A stretch of DNA of 64,000 nt from Phalacrocorax aristotelis (lineage: Eukaryota; Chordata; Aves; Suliformes; Phalacrocoracidae), in the NCBI RefSeq assembly GCF_949628215.1, contig NW_027441199.1:1-64000 (forward strand). The letters run 5' to 3'. Below the pieces are notes generated by a model, which was not told where the DNA came from, searched no databases, and was given only the letters and a program-made list of their open reading frames with translations. The position numbers and the translations under genes are program-made. Positions 43,170 through 54,853 of the stretch are shown piece after piece. How positions within the stretch are numbered: the first letter of the stretch is position 1; every line of letters begins with the position of its first letter.

Positions 43170-44440
43170 AGTGCTAGATAGTGCTCAGTAGGCGTAGGAC
43201 AGGCCCCAGAACAGTGCAGCTCCTGCAATCCCCCTGCCACTTCCAGCAATACTGATGGGTTCTGCCCCTATATAGTTTGATGGCATTAGGGTACACTGTG
43301 CACCAGTGTCTGCTAAAGCTTTATACTCCTGTGGGTTGGATGCGCCAGTCCAGTAAACCCAGTTATCCCTTTCCTCCACCTGGGCTGGAAGCAGGGTCCC
43401 TCTAGACTTGATTGCAGTGTTCGCAACTCACTTCTGGTAAATGCAAATCAGAAGCATCTCTGTTAAGATCAGAAATAAAATCGGGTGCTTCTACTCCTCT
43501 GTTTGGAGAACTGCTTACTGGAAACTGGAGCAGCAGCTTTCCTGGAAGAACTCCCGAGTTATTGTTTTTCCTTGTGGCTCACGTACCCATGCCTGTAGGG
43601 TTGAGGTAGGTTTTCCACCCCACTTCCTCATGTCCTCTCCGTGGTCAGGCAGATAAAACCATAGGGTGCCCCGTGGTGTATATCCTCTCTCATGAGCAAA
43701 GGAATGCTTACTCCTAATGGATGAGATGCTGGTCCATACAGGTAGGGAGTAGAGCATATCCTCTTCAAGTTGCTGAACCTTCCAGGACAGTTTCTTCACA
43801 GCTGAGACAAGGGACAAAGAGAGATTTGCTTTGTAATCCCAGACTTTATCAATCACATCTGCCACTGCTGGTGCCTTGTCCCCTCTCCAGGACATTACTG
43901 CCAATGAATTTGCATACGAGGGTGGTGTGCTTCATACAGGCTTCTGCCACATGGGTCGTGTGCACTTGGCTTCATCTGGATCTTTGGATGACTGCTGATC
44001 GTTCAGGTCACTATAAACCACTTCAAGCACAGCTAGTTCCCTCAGGTACTGGCTACCTTTCTCCATGGTGGTCCATCTTCCTGGACAATAAATAACATCT
44101 TCCATGAAGGGGTACCTTTCACACCGGACAGGAGTCATCTCCAGAGGCTGAAGGCTTGTGTCCCTTTTCCAATCACTTTGTCAACGCTCCCTTCCCTAGA
44201 AAGGGATCCCAGTTGTTTGGCTTCCTTCCCCTCTAATTACAGACTGCTGGCCCATTATCCCAGCATCGGAGCATCCAGTTGACAATGTGATCACCTGAAT
44301 GATGGCCAAAATCTTTTTGCTTATCTTGCAGCTCACTCAAGGATAGGGATTGTGTAGTTTCCGTTGCTTGTACGAGTTATTCCTCTTCCTCCTCCTTTCC
44401 TCGTGATGGTCCTGCTCTTACATCACCTCTTTCTAAACAA
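43170..44440 (-). mobile_element. Endogenous retrovirus fossil, gag and protease region
   Basis: The minus strand encodes a retroviral aspartic protease fragment with the active-site motif (ALADTGAQCTLMPS) near 43260-43330, and gag-like sequence upstream of it in sense (about 43515-44140). No complete gene remains and the fossil is clearly broken. It sits between MVP fragments, with part of an LTR on its far side. The class is not fixed; an ERVL-like origin would match the LTRs of the window. Confidence 0.75.
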
Positions 44441-44482
44441 GTTGATTTTCTCTCCCAGGATTTCTTCTTGTGTATAGGGGCA

Positions 44483-44610
44483 AATGATATGTCATGCCCA
44501 GTATGTTAACTGGGAGGAGCTGGCCCAGAAAGGCAGAGCAGCAATCACGGCTTGGGGACCGGCAGCGTTGGTCAGCAGGTTGTGAGCGGTTGTATCACTT
44601 GTGGGTATTT
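44483..44610 (+). mobile_element. Partial LTR (A subtype)
   Basis: GATATGTCATGCCCAGTATG, then GCAATCACGGCTTGGGGACC and GTTGTGAGCGGTTGTATCAC match the middle of the A-type LTRs. Both ends are missing. Confidence 0.75.
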
Positions 44611-44706
44611 TTTTCCAGACCCCTGTGACAGGCACTGTGGCCACTCCAACCCCGACGACATGCACTGCAGCTGAACCAGAGGATGAACCCGTGCCAGTAT
44701 AGGGTA

Positions 44707-45160
44707 TTGGAGCTTTCTGGGGAAGGGCTAGCCCCTGGGCAATGGTGAAGAGATTGGGGGGGCGGGAGGCGGTGCCATTGCTTTGTGATGAGGGTGGACT
44801 GCAGCCCCAGGACCTGCTGCAGCTTCACCTGGGAGTGGCCATGGTGCGGGTTGTGCCTCCTGGCTGGCCACACCCCCTCAGACACCCCACCACACCCACC
44901 CACACCACCTTGATTCACAGTCCCACCAGGAGAGGCTCCACCCGCTTGAAGACTGGCCCCTGTCAGCAGGAAGGACCCCGGTACTTGTGGGCAGGCAGAG
45001 GACCTGCATGCCCTGGGCAGTGTGTGCTGGGAAGCTGGCTGACCTGAGGGCCTTGAGCTCTAGCGGCTCTCTGCGCACCTGCTCGGCCTCTGCCTGGTTC
45101 AGGAGGTGATGCTGCCCCAGGTGGCCCAGGGCCTCCTGTGCCAGGTGCACTGCCTCATGC
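44707..45160 (-). pseudogene. MVP: MVP 3' exons, third copy in the spacer
   Basis: The HEA exon (45044-45160, 117 bp) and the start of the last exon (44828 down to 44707), in the same order and orientation as the left arm. The C run is only seven long here, and the frame after it differs from the arms. The copy stops at ATTGGAGCTTTCTGGGGAAG, before the poly(A) signal. It has several substitutions relative to both arms (for example CTGCCCCAG versus CTGCTCCAG, and GGGGACGGG versus GGGGACTGG). Confidence 0.88.
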
Positions 45161-45377
45161 CTGGGGACGGGCACCGAGAGGTGGGGAGCCACGGAGGACA
45201 CAGGAGACTTGGGGGATGTTGAAGGCATGGGGAGGCACCACGATGTGCGGCAGGTTGGGGACATGGGGAGGGGAAGCTAGGCATGTTGAGAATATGTGGG
45301 ATGTAGGGAGCATGGGGCAATGTAGGTGGATGTGGTTGGCGTGGGGGGTGTGATGGATATGGGGGTGACATAGCGTA

Positions 45378-45719
45378 TCGGTCTCTACAACTACCTGAAA
45401 GGAGGCTGTAGTGAGGTGGGTGCTGGTCTCTTCTCCCAAGTAACCAGCGATAGGACGAGAAGAAATGGCTTCATGTTGCGTCAAGGGAGGTTTAGACTGG
45501 GTAGCGGGGAAAAATTTGTTTACCGAAAGAGCAGTCAGGCATTGGAACAGGCTGCCCCTGCCCAGGGAGGTGGTGGAATCACCATCCTGGGAGGTGTTCA
45601 GAAAACATGTAGACGTGGCACTTTGGGACATGGTTTAGGAGGCATGGTGGGGTTGGGTTGGTGGTTGGACTTGATGATCTTAGATGTCTTTTCCAACTTT
45701 AATGATTCTATGATTCTAT
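45378..45719 (+). mobile_element. CR1 LINE 3' end, third copy in the spacer
   Basis: Same insertion as 30404-30744, with the same abrupt start next to MVP intron. It differs from the arms at about ten sites, several in the tail (TTAGATGTCTTTTCCAACTT). Its last bases ATTCTATG join the right arm at 45721. Confidence 0.92.
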
Positions 45720-46369
45720 GGCAAAGGGACAGTTTTACCTTCAGTCTGGCAGTAAGTGGGGTCTAGGTCCCTGGTGCCGGTTCACTGGCTTGCTTTGCTT
45801 TTCTTGCCTGCCTGCTTGCTTGCCTGCTATCCTGCCTTCTCCATCTCTCTACTCCATGGTGATCAAGCCCCTTTATTCTTTTTACTGCCAATTGCTCCTG
45901 CATGGCTCACCCTTAGGCACAGCAAGGCAAGCCTCACTGTTTAACCCTTGCAGCTTTGAATCCAACCTGCTCCGGCCAGCATGCTTGTGAGCCAGTGTGC
46001 TGGGCGCAAGCTGGGAGCTCTGTGCTGCTCGCCCCGATGTCCCAGCTCCTCCGTCTGTGTCAGTCCGATGTCCCATCTTCTGCCCCTGCTTGCAGCGCAC
46101 TGGGTCTCTAGGGATGCTGATCCTCTCGCTGCTGGGCAGGCTCTGAGCCAGAGGCAGCTCCAGCAGTGCTCTTGGAGGGCTGCATGAAGCCTCCCAGGAG
46201 CGGGCTGAGGTGGGCTCGTGGCATGGTCAGCACGGCAGGGACATGCAGAGAGAGGCCACCTCACCTCCGCCTGGTCTGGGGACAGCCTCTCCCCCAGGAA
46301 GCTCACTGAGGAGCACACCACCTGTGTGCCAGCCTGTGACTGCTCCTGGAGAACAACTTGTAGAGCAAG

Positions 46370-46442
46370 GCCAAAGCAGCTCAGCTGGGAGGGCCTCAGG
46401 CTGAAGGTCTGAAGGTCCCTGGTTCAAGCCAGGGCTTTTGCG
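46370..46442 (+). tRNA. tRNA-Phe(GAA)-like sequence, probable pseudogene (right arm)
   Basis: Reads GCCAAAGCAGCTCAGCTGGG, then AGGGCCTCAGGCTGAAGGTC, close to vertebrate tRNA-Phe. Acceptor GCCAAAG/CTTTTGC has one C:T mismatch. The D stem is GCTC/GGGC, the anticodon arm is TCAGG-CTGAAGG-TCTGA with anticodon GAA, and the T arm is CCTGG-TTCAAGC-CAGGG with one G:A mismatch. The A and B box promoter sequences (TAGCTC-like and GGTTCAAGCC) are mostly kept. The discriminator is G where Phe tRNAs have A. It is probably a pseudogene, although a tRNA-derived transcript is possible. Confidence 0.65.
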
Positions 46443-47002
46443 GTAGTCTTGCAGGCTCTCTTTGCAGAGCAGTCTCCCTCTGGCCTGCCCCAGCCCTCCT
46501 CCTCATGCTTTCCCACTGCTGAGGCCACAGCCCCTTCTCCTGTGTCCTGTGCTGCAGCTCCCTAGTCCTGCTGATATCTTGCAGAAAATGGAATTTTCTA
46601 CTAAGTAATAACAATGAGCCATGTCAGCTTTGCAGAACAGAATCTGGCGGTCAGAGGAGGGAACTGAGAGATAAGGAAGCATTTGTTTTACGACTATATC
46701 CTTGAAGAAGAACTGAGAGACTCATAAAAGGGAACATCCTGCCTCAGAAGACGCTGAAAGCTGCGTGATAAAGCGTGAAGTCAGGCAAAACTGCGGTAAC
46801 TAGGGGAAAGGTAAAGGCAGCAGGGGGAGATGACAACCACTGACTCAATTCATGACTGAGAAGACTTGGCCCCTCACTCCCTTAAGGAGCATGCGTGCCA
46901 ATTTACATAGCTAGCGAGGCTAATTAAAATACAACTAACCAATAGAAGACAAGGTGATAATTACTAACCAATGGATGTGAATTTAGCCTGTTTTTACTAA
47001 TT
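46443..47002. other. Unassigned DNA between tRNA-like sequence and CR1 (right arm)
   Basis: No gene recognised. Mirror of 39754-40313. Confidence 0.4.
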
Positions 47003-47701
47003 ATAGAATCATGGAATCATTAAGGTTGGAGAAGACGTCTAAGATCATCAAGTCCAACCACCAACCCAACCCCACCATGCCTCCTAAACCATGTCCCAAA
47101 GTGCCACGTCTACATGGTTTTTGAACACCTCCAGGGACGGTGACTCCACCACCTCCCTGGGCAGGGGCAGCCTGTTCCAATGCCTGACCGCTCTTTCGGT
47201 AAACAAATTTTTCCCCGCTACCCAATCTAAACCTCCCTTGACGCAACATGAAGCCATTTCTTCTCGTCCTATCGCTGGTTACTTGGGAGAAGAGACCAGC
47301 ACCCACCTCACTACAGCCTCCTTTCGGGTAGTTGTAGAGACCAAAAAGGTCTCCCCTCAGCCTCCTCCTCTCCAGGCTAAACAACCCCAGCTCCCCCAAC
47401 CTCTCCTCACCAGACTTGTTCTCCAGACCCTTCACCAGCTTCATTGCCCTTCCCTGGACACGCTCCAGCACCTCGATGTCCTTCTTGCACTGAGGGGCCC
47501 AAACTGGAACACAGTATTTGAGGCGCTGCCTCACCAGTGCCGAGTACAGGGGCACGATCGCTTCCCTACTCCTGCTGGCCACGCTGTTCTTGACGCAAGC
47601 CAGGATGCTCTGTTGGCCTTCTTGGTCACCTGGGGACACTGCTGGCTCATGTTCAGCCAGCTGTCAGCCAGCACCCCCAGGTCCTTCTCTGCTGGGCCCC
47701 C
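47003..47701 (-). mobile_element. CR1 LINE 3' part (right arm)
   Basis: Mirror of 39055-39753, with the same 212-codon open C-terminal frame. Confidence 0.93.
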
Positions 47702-50187
47702 TTTGCCCCACAAGCCCCAGTCAGTCCCAGCAGAGAGGGGGTACCTGGCAGATGACCCTGAAGGGCTGCCAGCTCTGCAGGAGAGAGAAACCTCATCAGG
47801 GTCCCGCACTTGTTTGGGCTGAAGTTCCTGACCATCAGAAGTGACAACCATTCTAGGTACCTGCCCATATTCTCCCACATGCCTTGCCACCCATAACCAC
47901 ACTGCCTTGGGGCATATATCCCTGGGTGATATTCCAAAATAGTTGGTTAACCTTAGAAAAAGCTGAAAAAGTATTCCTGAGATGCACCGATAGGAGTATT
48001 TTGGTTACCCAAGGATGTTCAAGATACTGAAGAGTTATTGTAACAAGGGAGAAAACAACTGCCACAGAGAAGGCGGCGCTGGAGGTGCCATTCTGTGTTT
48101 TCTCCACCAAAAGCCTCTCTGAGGAGAAAAGGGGAAAAGTGTGATTGTTAACTGTCTCCATGAGGTGATTCCCAAAGTAGAGTAATGGCATCAGTGTAGA
48201 GCCCAAATACCAGATCAGAGCTCAAGGCCAGTGCTTTTACAATACATCTCCCAGACAAAACACCACAAGCGCTACCGAGCACAGCAAACTGCAAAAGCCA
48301 AATCGAGCCTTTAACATGTACAACAAAAAAGGGAGCGTGGCACAGATCAGATAAATTAATGTTGAGAACAGATAAGTCAATATCATGACCAGCAACTGTT
48401 AAACAGATCTAACAGTTGTAAGTGCCCTCTAATACCTACCCTCTGGACAAATCTGTTGTTAACTCTATTGCAGCCAAAAGCAGTACAGCGGGGCAGAGAT
48501 GCCCTGCTGAGTGCTGTCCTTCCCCCCACCCTCTGCAGGTACTAAGGGACACTGGGAACTGGAGGGTGCTGGGAGATGGGAAGCAAGATGTCAATGTCAG
48601 GAAAACAGGGCCCCCACTGACACACCTGCCAGTGCTGCAGAGCTGCCTCTCCCCCTGGCATCTACCCCGCACTCCCTTCTCCTCCCCTTTCATGCCTGCC
48701 TCTGTCAGCCTCTCTCTCCCTCCCTGCCTCCATCCCTGGGTTTCCTACAATGAGACAGGGGAAGATACATCTCCAAATGGCAGAGGGGAGAGCTGGGGTG
48801 ATCACTTAGGCTCCAACCCTATAGAAGTATACAAGATGAACAGATGAACCAAGGGTCTCCACCAAAGAAGGAGTACATGCACCTTTCTTTTTCTCCCCTT
48901 TCCCTCTGTAAAACAGCAGCATACCTCACTGCAGGTCAAAGCCTGAGGAGAACTAAAACTTCATTTGGAAAATAAACGTGGTAAAATTTCCGTTGCCTCG
49001 CAGAAGCGACTGCAGGGAAAACAGAGGAACTTCCAGAAGTGCTCTCAGTCCTGCTCGGAGAAGGTGAAGGGAGGCAACGTGGGTAGGATTAGCTACAATT
49101 TAGACCAACCGTCTAGAGTCTCTCATCCATCTCTTTGCCCAACCAGCAAACTCATTACACTATTTTTTCAATACGCTACTGTTACAGAAACACGAGCATG
49201 TCTTTTGCGATACCATTAAACCAACAGATGGGATCTTCCTGAATAGCACCTTTAATGTTAAGTGGCTGTCAAATGCCACCCACCTGATTTACACTTATCT
49301 CAAAGGCAGCCTTGACCTCTCCTAAGTCAATATTCCTCAACTGTGACAGTGTGTACAATTCATCAATTCTTTTCAAAATAACTTCAGAATACAAAAAGCC
49401 ATCACAGCACATTTAAATGCGTGACAAATAATTCAACACTGTAGCTTAGCTATCGAGTAAATAATGCACAAAGCAGAAGCAGTCAGAATGAAAATCTTCC
49501 AGGTGACTGCCTGCTCTTCGGGCAATTTCAAAGCAAATACTCAAGTCAGTTGCCTTAAACCTTTTCACAACTGATCCACAACACATCTCTTATCTACAGT
49601 TAATGTCACATAAAGATATAACCTTATCCATAACCCTGAAAAATGACATATAATGCCAATGAAGAATCTGAGCCATTTACAGTTCTCGTGAACCACTTAT
49701 CAGTGTATTTGTATTTATCTCTTTTCGTGTGGATAAAACTAGACAGGCTTTCTTTGAAGTCGTGACAGGTGTCTGTATCATCATGGGAACAAAAACAGTA
49801 ACGCCTTGGTTTCACTGAAACTCAGGCAAACTCCCCACTGACTTCAAAACCTAAACCAGATTTTTACCGTCAGCCTTTGATTCCCAGCTTGTCTCTCACA
49901 AAAAGAAATTATCCTCACACCCTTAGAAACATAGGACTAAAACAGAGCACTATTTTACTTTCAGACATGTGATGTGGACTGCTGGGTGGCTTTGGAAGTG
50001 AACGGTGATTGGGAAGCACAGCGTGGTAGCTTGACTTACTGTGCAACATAACAAACAGAGGAACGTGCCAGCCTTACGACGTATTCATGGATCTGCTATC
50101 ATCATGCTGATGTCTCATGAACTCAGTACAGGCAATGAGTCCAATGCCTGTTGCTCAGCGCGGCTACAGGATTTGCTGCTCATTACA
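47702..50187. other. Unassigned DNA (right arm)
   Basis: Mirror of 36569-39054. No gene or further repeat recognised. Confidence 0.4.
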
Positions 50188-50737
50188 TGTGGTTACTTTT
50201 ACCCCAGCCAGCAACTAAGCACCACACAGCCGCTCGCTCGCTTTCCCACCCCCCCACCCCTGGCCCTGGTGGGTTGGGGAAGATAACAGGAAGAGCAAAA
50301 GTGAGAAAACTCATGGGGTGAGACAAGAACAGTTTAATAACTGAAATAAAGTAAAAAACAAACAGAGTATACAAAGCAAGTGATGCACAATGCAACTGCT
50401 CACTACCTGCTGACCAACACCCAGCTAGTCCCTGAGCAGCAGTCACTGCCCCCAGCCAACTCCCCCTTCAGCTTACATACTGAGCATGACATCATATGGT
50501 GTGGAATATCCCTTTGGCTGGTTTGGGTCAGCTGTCCTGGCCTGTACTCCCTCCCAGCTTCTTGTGCACCTGGCAGAGCATGGGAAGCTGAAAAGTCCTT
50601 GACTTAGTGTAAACGCTACTTAGCAACAACTAAAACTTCAGTGTGTTATCAACATTATTCTCATGCTAAATCCAAAACACAACAATATACCAGCTGCTTG
50701 GAGGAAAACTAACTCTATTCCAGCTGAAACCAGGACA
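50188..50737 (-). mobile_element. Solo LTR (A subtype) (right arm)
   Basis: Mirror of 36019-36568. It ends CAGCTGAAACCAGGACA on the plus strand at 50737. Confidence 0.85.
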
Positions 50738-52640
50738 ATCAGCTACCGAAAGAGACAAGTAAACATGTCCTGCGGGCTTGTTGATCCAAAATATGCTCGT
50801 CTTCACTGTGACTATGTCCCTGCCAACAGAGGTACCAGCTCTTTCCCTCTGCTGTCTGGGGCACTTGCATCCTCGAAAAGAGCAGTGACGGCAGATTGTG
50901 TGAGTGTCACGACTGGAAAGAATGGGTGCATCGGTGCTGGATTGCTGGAAAATGTCTTGCTTGAATTGTGTGAGCCAGGCTGGCAGCTTCACCCAGCGGC
51001 TCTCCCCACCCAGCATGGAGACCTGAACCAGTTGTACACGATCCCACACTGCCCCTGCCCCACACCAGCCAGAGGATGCTGCCCAGGGGCCCCAGGATGG
51101 TGATGTTTGGGCCAGGGGTGCTGTGAAGGAAACCACCCTGGAAAGCCAGGGATAGCTGCAGAGCAGACGGATGGGAGAGGGAAAGGGATGCAGTGCCCCT
51201 GCTCCAGCACGCAGGCTGCTCCTGCAGGACTCCGCTGCCACCAGGCTTTCCCGAAGGAGAGCAACACCCCGGCTCTCAGGCTGCTACCCTGGGACTGCCC
51301 CCGCCTCTGGGCTCCAGCCTGTCCCAAGGGGAGTGAGGAATCCCTGGCGTGTGGGGTGCCCCAGGACCTGCTCCCCGCCAGACCCCCCCAGCACTGCCCT
51401 CCTCTGGGGGGGGGGCTATGCCCGCTGCTGGGGTGGGAGGGAGGCCAGGCACCCAGGCTGCATTAACCACCCGACTCCGCCCCCGATCACACGCTCTCCT
51501 GTGCTGAATGGGCTCCTTGTGCCACGGGCCATGGACAGACACGGCTTATCAGAGATGCTGCGGCACAAACGTTCCTCCTCTTGCCAGGGCAGCTCCGTCC
51601 CTGCAATTAGCTCTGAGTGGCTGCACGAGGACAAGCAGACGCTTCAGCGTGTCCCTCTGAATAGCCACATCCTGCTCAGGGATAGCGCTGGCCTGGGCTG
51701 AGGACAAGGGCATTGAAGGGACTCTCCCTGGGGACAAGGGCCTTTGGTGAGCTATGGCTGAGTTCCAGGCAGGGCTGGAGCCAGAGCCTTGTTGGGGACA
51801 GAGTCACTGGGACCCACCGCCCAGGATCAGCTCCACGGGGTGGGACCCAGGTTGTCTGGGAGGGCACGGTGGCCCCGGGCAGTGGCAGCGTGAGGGCCAG
51901 GGCAGGGGATATTCCCCTCTGTTCTCTGCTCTGGGGAGGCCATGGCTGGGGACTGGACCAGTTTGAGGCCTGCAGTAGGCTGGAGCTGACCACCACAACC
52001 AACCCCAGCACTTCTCCCAAGTGGAGCCCTCCTCCCCCAGTGCCCAGCATTCACCAGTGCTCCCCAGTGCCTCCAGTGCCTGAAGGTCCCAGTCACCTGG
52101 CTGTCCCCATTGCCTGTGCCCCAGGTTGTCCTCCCACCTCCCAGTGTTCCTCATCTCAGGGTCCCTGGTGCCCCAAGAAGAGGGATCAGTCCCAGTCCCC
52201 TGTTTACCCAAGGGGCTGGAGAGGGGTCAGAGACAATTCTGCTTAGAGACACCTGGTTTGAGGCTGGCATCATCTCTAGGGGGGTCCTGGAATGAAAGGC
52301 TGCTCTGGGAGGCAAGCAGCACTGGAAGATGGCAGTGCTGGGAGGTGAGGGGCACTGGCAGGTGGGGGGATCTGTCTTTGGGGGGGCTGTTGGAGGATGG
52401 TTTCGTGTTGGAGCAGTGGGTTGCCGCCATAGGGTGCCCGGCTGCCAGGGGTGCCGGCGTCTGCCCTCACCTCCCCCAGATGCCTGGGCCCTTCCACGTG
52501 CAGGTGCCCCATGCAGGAAGGTGGACTGAGGCCAGGGAAGGTGGTTGGATCCGTGCCAGAGGCGGGAGCCACTCTGTGCCGAGGCGGGGCTTGTTGCCAG
52601 GGCTGGTGTCTCTGCCATGCCTGGCTTTGCCCTGGAGGCT
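50738..52640. other. Unassigned upstream DNA (right arm)
   Basis: Mirror of 34117-36018. It directly precedes the small-gene promoter. Long open frames here (for example 51713-52246) are composition-driven and lack recognisable domains. Confidence 0.4.
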
Positions 52641-52715
52641 CCGGGGGGGGGGGCGGGGCGGGGTAAGGAGGAGTTCTGGGAGGGATAAATCTGCCCCTCA
52701 CTTTCTCCAGCTTCA
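52641..52715 (+). promoter_or_regulatory. Promoter of the small secreted-protein gene (right arm)
   Basis: An 11-G run followed by CGGGGCGGGG (GC boxes, about 52643-52665), then AGGGATAAATCTGCCCC with ATAAAT at 52685-52690. A start about 25-30 bases later would give a leader of about 30 bases before the ATG at 52744. The left arm has one G fewer in the run. Confidence 0.6.
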
Positions 52716-52743
52716 CCCTCGACTTGCCACACCGCAGGGGAAG

Positions 52744-54853
52744 ATGAAGGTCACAGTGCTCAGCGTGGCCCTGCTCTTCACCATCCTGCTGTGCACCCTG
52801 GAAGATGCTCAGGTGAGTCCCCAATGCCACAGGGAGGGCTCAAGGCTTGGGATGGGCCTTGGCTGTAGGACATCAGCTTTCCTGCAGAATTAAATTTGTA
52901 GTGGTGAGCACAAAACCCCTTGACTTGGCCGCTCCCTTTCCCAAGCCAGGGGCTCCTCCAGGCTGCCCTGCACCTCCAGCCCTGCGCAATGCAGCTTTCT
53001 CCCTCCCACAATTCCATCTGTTCCCTCCGCTTCCCTTGCAGTTAAGCCTCTGGTGCCTAGAGAATGGGTTCCTGTGCTGGTTTTGGCTGAGAAGGGGTTA
53101 ATTCTCCTCACCGTGGGGGGTCGGCTACCTTTCCAGCTTCCCGCAGCATGGCGGGGGGCTGGGAGGGGCAGGGCCATGGTGGGGGCGGCTGACCCCGACT
53201 GGCCAATGGCATGTTCATTCCATACCATGTGACACCATGACCAGTATATGAAGGGGGGGCAGTCTGCGGCTTGGGAGCGGCGCAGCGTCGGGTCAGCGGG
53301 CGGTGAGCGGCTGCGTCGCGTGCGGTTTGTTTCGGCATTTCGTTCCCCTCCCCCCCCCCCCCCGGGGTTTTGCGCCTCTTGTTGTTCTCCTTTACGTTGC
53401 ATTTCCGCTGTTGTTTCTTTCAATTTTAATTATTAAACTGTTCTTATCCCAACCCACGAGCGTTACCCTTCTGATTCTCTCCCCCATCGACCGGTGGGGG
53501 AGTGAGCGAGCGACTGTGTGGGGCTGAGCTGCCGGCTAAACCACGACAGTTCCTCACTGGATGGTCAGACCTCTCTCCTCCCTGGGAGGGTCCACTGCAA
53601 ACTCCTGTGAGGGCCCCCACCGGTTTCTTGTCTTGGTGCCCCCACATGCCTCCCTTTTTGGCCTCCCCATCCCATCCTTTTGGTCCCCTCAGGCATCTCC
53701 TCCCCAGGGTCTCTGCCGTGTCCTGTCCAGGGTCCTCAAATGCCCTCCCTTCAATCGTTCCCAATGCCTTTCTTTCCATCTTTCCCCTCAGTCCTTTTCC
53801 TTTCATCCTGTCCACTGGGGCAGAGGCCCCTTCCTTGAACCCCCACTCCCAAACACTCTCCCAATCCCCTCGTTTTGGCCCTCTGCAGTCCTCTTCCTTC
53901 TGCCCCCGCCAACCACCGCACCCAAAGTCCCCGTATCCTCTCCATTTGAATTCCCTCACTCGCATCCCATGCAGTCCTGTCCCTTCAACACCCCCAGCCC
54001 AGTCCCTTGGGGTCTGCTAATTCACGCCAGTGCCCTGTCTCTGGGTCCCCCCCACCCCCATCCTCTTTGGAGGCCCTGAATTCCCCACGCTATCCTTGTC
54101 TCCATCCCCATCCCTGGTCCTTGCATGAGCAGGTATCCCAGGTGAAACTTGGAGGAATGGGGCTGGGGGGAGCAGAAGGTATTTTCCCTGCTCACACCAG
54201 GAGGAAGCCATGGGACTGGGGACACCTGTGCCCCACCCACAGCCCCACCAAGGTCCAATCCAGACCACCCCCTTGCTCTTTTTTCCCTAGGCATTATTAG
54301 AAGCAAGCGGAGGTCATTGCGCAGGGGTAAGTAGTGGCGTGGACTTGGAGGGCATCAGGCTGGGGGAACTGGGGGGGCAATATAGTCCTCTCATCCCTTG
54401 CTGGGTCTGGGGACATCCCAGTGACATCTCATGGTCTCTCTACAGGGGGGACTCATTATCGAGCGAGAGAAGAGGGATGAGGTAGGTACCACGAGTTCTG
54501 CTGGCCCCAGACCCGCACCCCCTCCCATGGCCACAACACTCCAGTGTGCCCCAGTACACCCCACTGCACCCCACTGCAACTCCAGCGAACACCCTGCACC
54601 CCAGTGTTCTCCCAGGGAGGCCCCCTTCCCCAGGAGCCCTGCTGCTTTCTGTGCACCACCATAGAAAATCATGTACCCCATTTTTCCCCGGCAGCATCCT
54701 CCCCAAGGACCCCATTGCTTTCCCCTGCCTCCCAGTACACCCCAGTGCTCCCAAGAACGTCCCTAACCCTCCTTTCCTCCGCAGCTCTCTCCACCTGAGA
54801 CGGCGGACTATATCCCGTACAGACATTTGGCCCACCACCTCCTTAGGGTCTAG
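52744..54853 (+). CDS. Small secreted prohormone-like protein, four coding exons (right arm copy)
   Basis: Exons 52744-52812, 54291-54326, 54446-54481 and 54785-54853 (69, 36, 36 and 69 bases). Donors are GTGAGT, GTAAGT and GTAGGT; acceptors are TTTTTTCCCTAG, TCTCTCTACAG and TTTCCTCCGCAG; all introns are phase 0. The predicted product has 69 residues: signal peptide MKVTVLSVALLFTILLCTLE-DAQ, propeptide ALLEASGGHCAG plus GGLIIEREKR, then 24 residues starting DELSPPETADYIPYR and ending HLAHHLLRV. REKR fits the furin R-x-K-R rule. The single Cys excludes an intramolecular disulphide. The three-exon spacing and consensus splice sites make chance unlikely. The family is unknown; a structural likeness to osteocalcin-type genes is noted, but no Gla region is present. 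MVP 3' exons follow 1.1 kb beyond its poly(A) signal on the same strand. Confidence 0.65.
53073..53548 (+). mobile_element. Solo LTR (B subtype) in intron 1 of the small gene (right arm)
   Basis: Flanked by GTTCC on both sides (53068-53072 and 53549-53553). It is in the same orientation as the gene. The C run is 14 long, against 12 in the left arm. Because both arms carry it with the same target duplication, it predates the palindrome or was spread by conversion. Confidence 0.93.

Larger units (their letters stand above)
41036..45720. other. Palindrome spacer (4,685 bp)
   Basis: Unique sequence between the arms. Contents in order: unassigned DNA, MVP exon fragments on the plus strand with a solo LTR among them, a retroviral gag/protease fossil on the minus strand, part of an LTR, and a third copy of the arm block (MVP 3' exons plus CR1) in left-arm orientation, whose CR1 tail touches the right arm exactly at 45720/45721. 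Confidence 0.95.

Noticed and set aside
52126-52893. A 255-codon plus-strand open frame over the small gene's promoter and exon 1
   Set aside because: It crosses the TATA box and the exon 1 donor, is Gly/Pro/Trp-rich from GC composition, and its mirror in the left arm is split by a one-base difference in a G run.
52744-54853. Calling the small gene osteocalcin (BGLAP) or matrix Gla protein
   Set aside because: No conserved Cys pair and no Gla-domain E-x3-E-x-C motif; only the exon layout and a short stretch are similar.
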